Program-made: the position numbers and the translations under genes
Assembly (NCBI GenBank): GCA_965216605.1
Contig: CBDCGG010000002.1
Span: 806,001 to 870,000, forward strand
From: JABAAW01 sp965216605
GTDB lineage: Bacteria > Pseudomonadota > Alphaproteobacteria > JABAAW01
Direction of reading: 5' to 3'
DNA: 64,000 bases
Shown: piece after piece, positions 63,574-64,000 of the stretch
Layout: every line of letters starts with the position of its first letter
Position numbering within the stretch: position 1 is the first letter of the stretch
The notes under the pieces: model-generated
The model's database searches: none
The model's input: the letters and a program-made list of their open reading frames with translations, nothing else
Told to the model about the DNA's origin: nothing

Positions 63574-64000
63574 TGCCTGCCTTCGTACGCGCTCGTGTAA
63601 GGCAAGCAGGCACTTTGGGCGTGAGGGGTTGTCGCGGCGGAGGGGAGGAGTGTCCATAAGAAAATTCTGTAGAGATGGTATTAGTAGAGTCCGACCAATT
63701 GCTTTTTCTTCGCCAAGCCCGTTCTTATAACTCTCATGGGTTTCACGCTCACCCTAAAGATACTCCCTTTAAAAGAGAAAAACAAATTACTTTTTCCCTT
63801 TAACGCCATTTTTTTTGCGATTCGGTCGTTTTTTCTCTCGCTGCTGCTTCTGTGACAGATTTTTCTGCGAATTTTCCGAAGATTTTTTCTTGTTTTTTCC
63901 TTGCGCTTGTCTTGTTTTTGTCTAGAATGCGGAATTTAAGGGGCAGATGTCCTTTTGTGAGAAAAGAGACAAGAGACAAAAACAAGCGAGCAATCTGCAA
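63574..64000. other. Right-edge region without a gene (427 bases)
   Basis: A/T-rich, with many T-runs on the plus strand. An open frame at 63800-64000 (minus) is Lys/Glu-rich without homology and is not called. A promoter-like site at 63901-63928 points rightwards, followed by a purine-rich leader. The gene it would serve is outside the window. Confidence 0.55.
63901..63928 (+). promoter_or_regulatory. Candidate strong promoter at right edge
   Basis: TTGCGC (63901-63906), 16-base spacer, TAGAAT (63923-63928), then GCGGAATTTAAGG. The upstream 80 bases are T-rich, like an UP element. No start codon with a good ribosome site follows before the edge. Confidence 0.4.

Noticed and set aside
63800..64000. 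66-residue Lys/Glu-rich minus-strand frame at the right edge
   Set aside because: It has no homology that I recognise and covers the candidate promoter; cut by the window edge.

Overview
The window looks like chromosomal DNA of an alphaproteobacterium. The evidence is the hom-glpX-recJ run, sdhCDAB, a DUF1489 protein beside leuA, a marR / OmpR-type regulator / EnvZ-type kinase operon divergent from ilvE, a giant 1,672-residue NAD-glutamate dehydrogenase and an ETF:quinone oxidoreductase. These fit Rhodospirillales or Acetobacterales best, but I cannot place it at genus level from the sequence alone. No tRNA, rRNA, IS element, prophage or CRISPR array was found.

Layout. 1-2,880: 5' end of ilvD, a secreted SPOR-domain protein, and two DUF1640-like coiled-coil membrane proteins around a block of palindromic tandem repeats. 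2,881-6,409: smr and xthA on the minus strand, divergent across a 12-bp tandem-repeat array from three tandem small outer-membrane beta-barrel genes. 6,410-11,656: comM and sdhCDAB. 11,680-16,242: kinase/regulator/MarR operon, then ilvE and recX. 16,300-22,761: msrP, hom-glpX-recJ, and an orphan TRAP-type binding protein. 22,837-29,190: rplY, prs, leuA and DUF1489 (minus), ETF-QO and a Pcm-like protein (plus). 29,282-45,805: one minus-strand translation block running rpsL-rpsG-fusA-tuf, the S10 operon, the spc operon, secY and adk. 46,221-53,399: acuI, a P-loop protein of unknown function, a repeat-rich spacer and the large glutamate dehydrogenase. 53,503-63,573: yaaA, two ceramidase-like membrane proteins, tusA, a queuosine block (yhhQ-queA-tgt-queG), a third DUF1640 protein, a TVP38-type membrane protein, truA and a spondin-like secreted protein. 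The last 427 bases have no gene but carry a promoter-like site pointing out of the window.

How it works together. Most genes are housekeeping: respiration (sdh, ETF-QO), amino-acid metabolism (ilvD, ilvE, leuA, hom, GDH), DNA repair and uptake (xthA, recJ, recX, comM) and translation. The queuosine block looks built for salvage, with a precursor transporter beside the last three enzymes of the pathway. Translational coupling is heavy: many pairs overlap by four bases as ATGA or GTGA, and five genes in such overlaps start with GTG.

The striking features are non-standard. (a) Short tandem duplications of 11-33 bp recur inside and between genes; one makes a chain of three five-codon reading frames, each overlapping the next, that ends on the tgt start codon, and another builds an eight-unit Ser-Ala-Lys repeat at the N-terminus of ribosomal protein L22. 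(b) Five genes have a -10-like box 6-7 bases before the start codon and no Shine-Dalgarno sequence, as expected of leaderless mRNAs. (c) A small dispersed palindromic element is shared by intergenic regions near 2.2, 6.5 and 48.2 kb.
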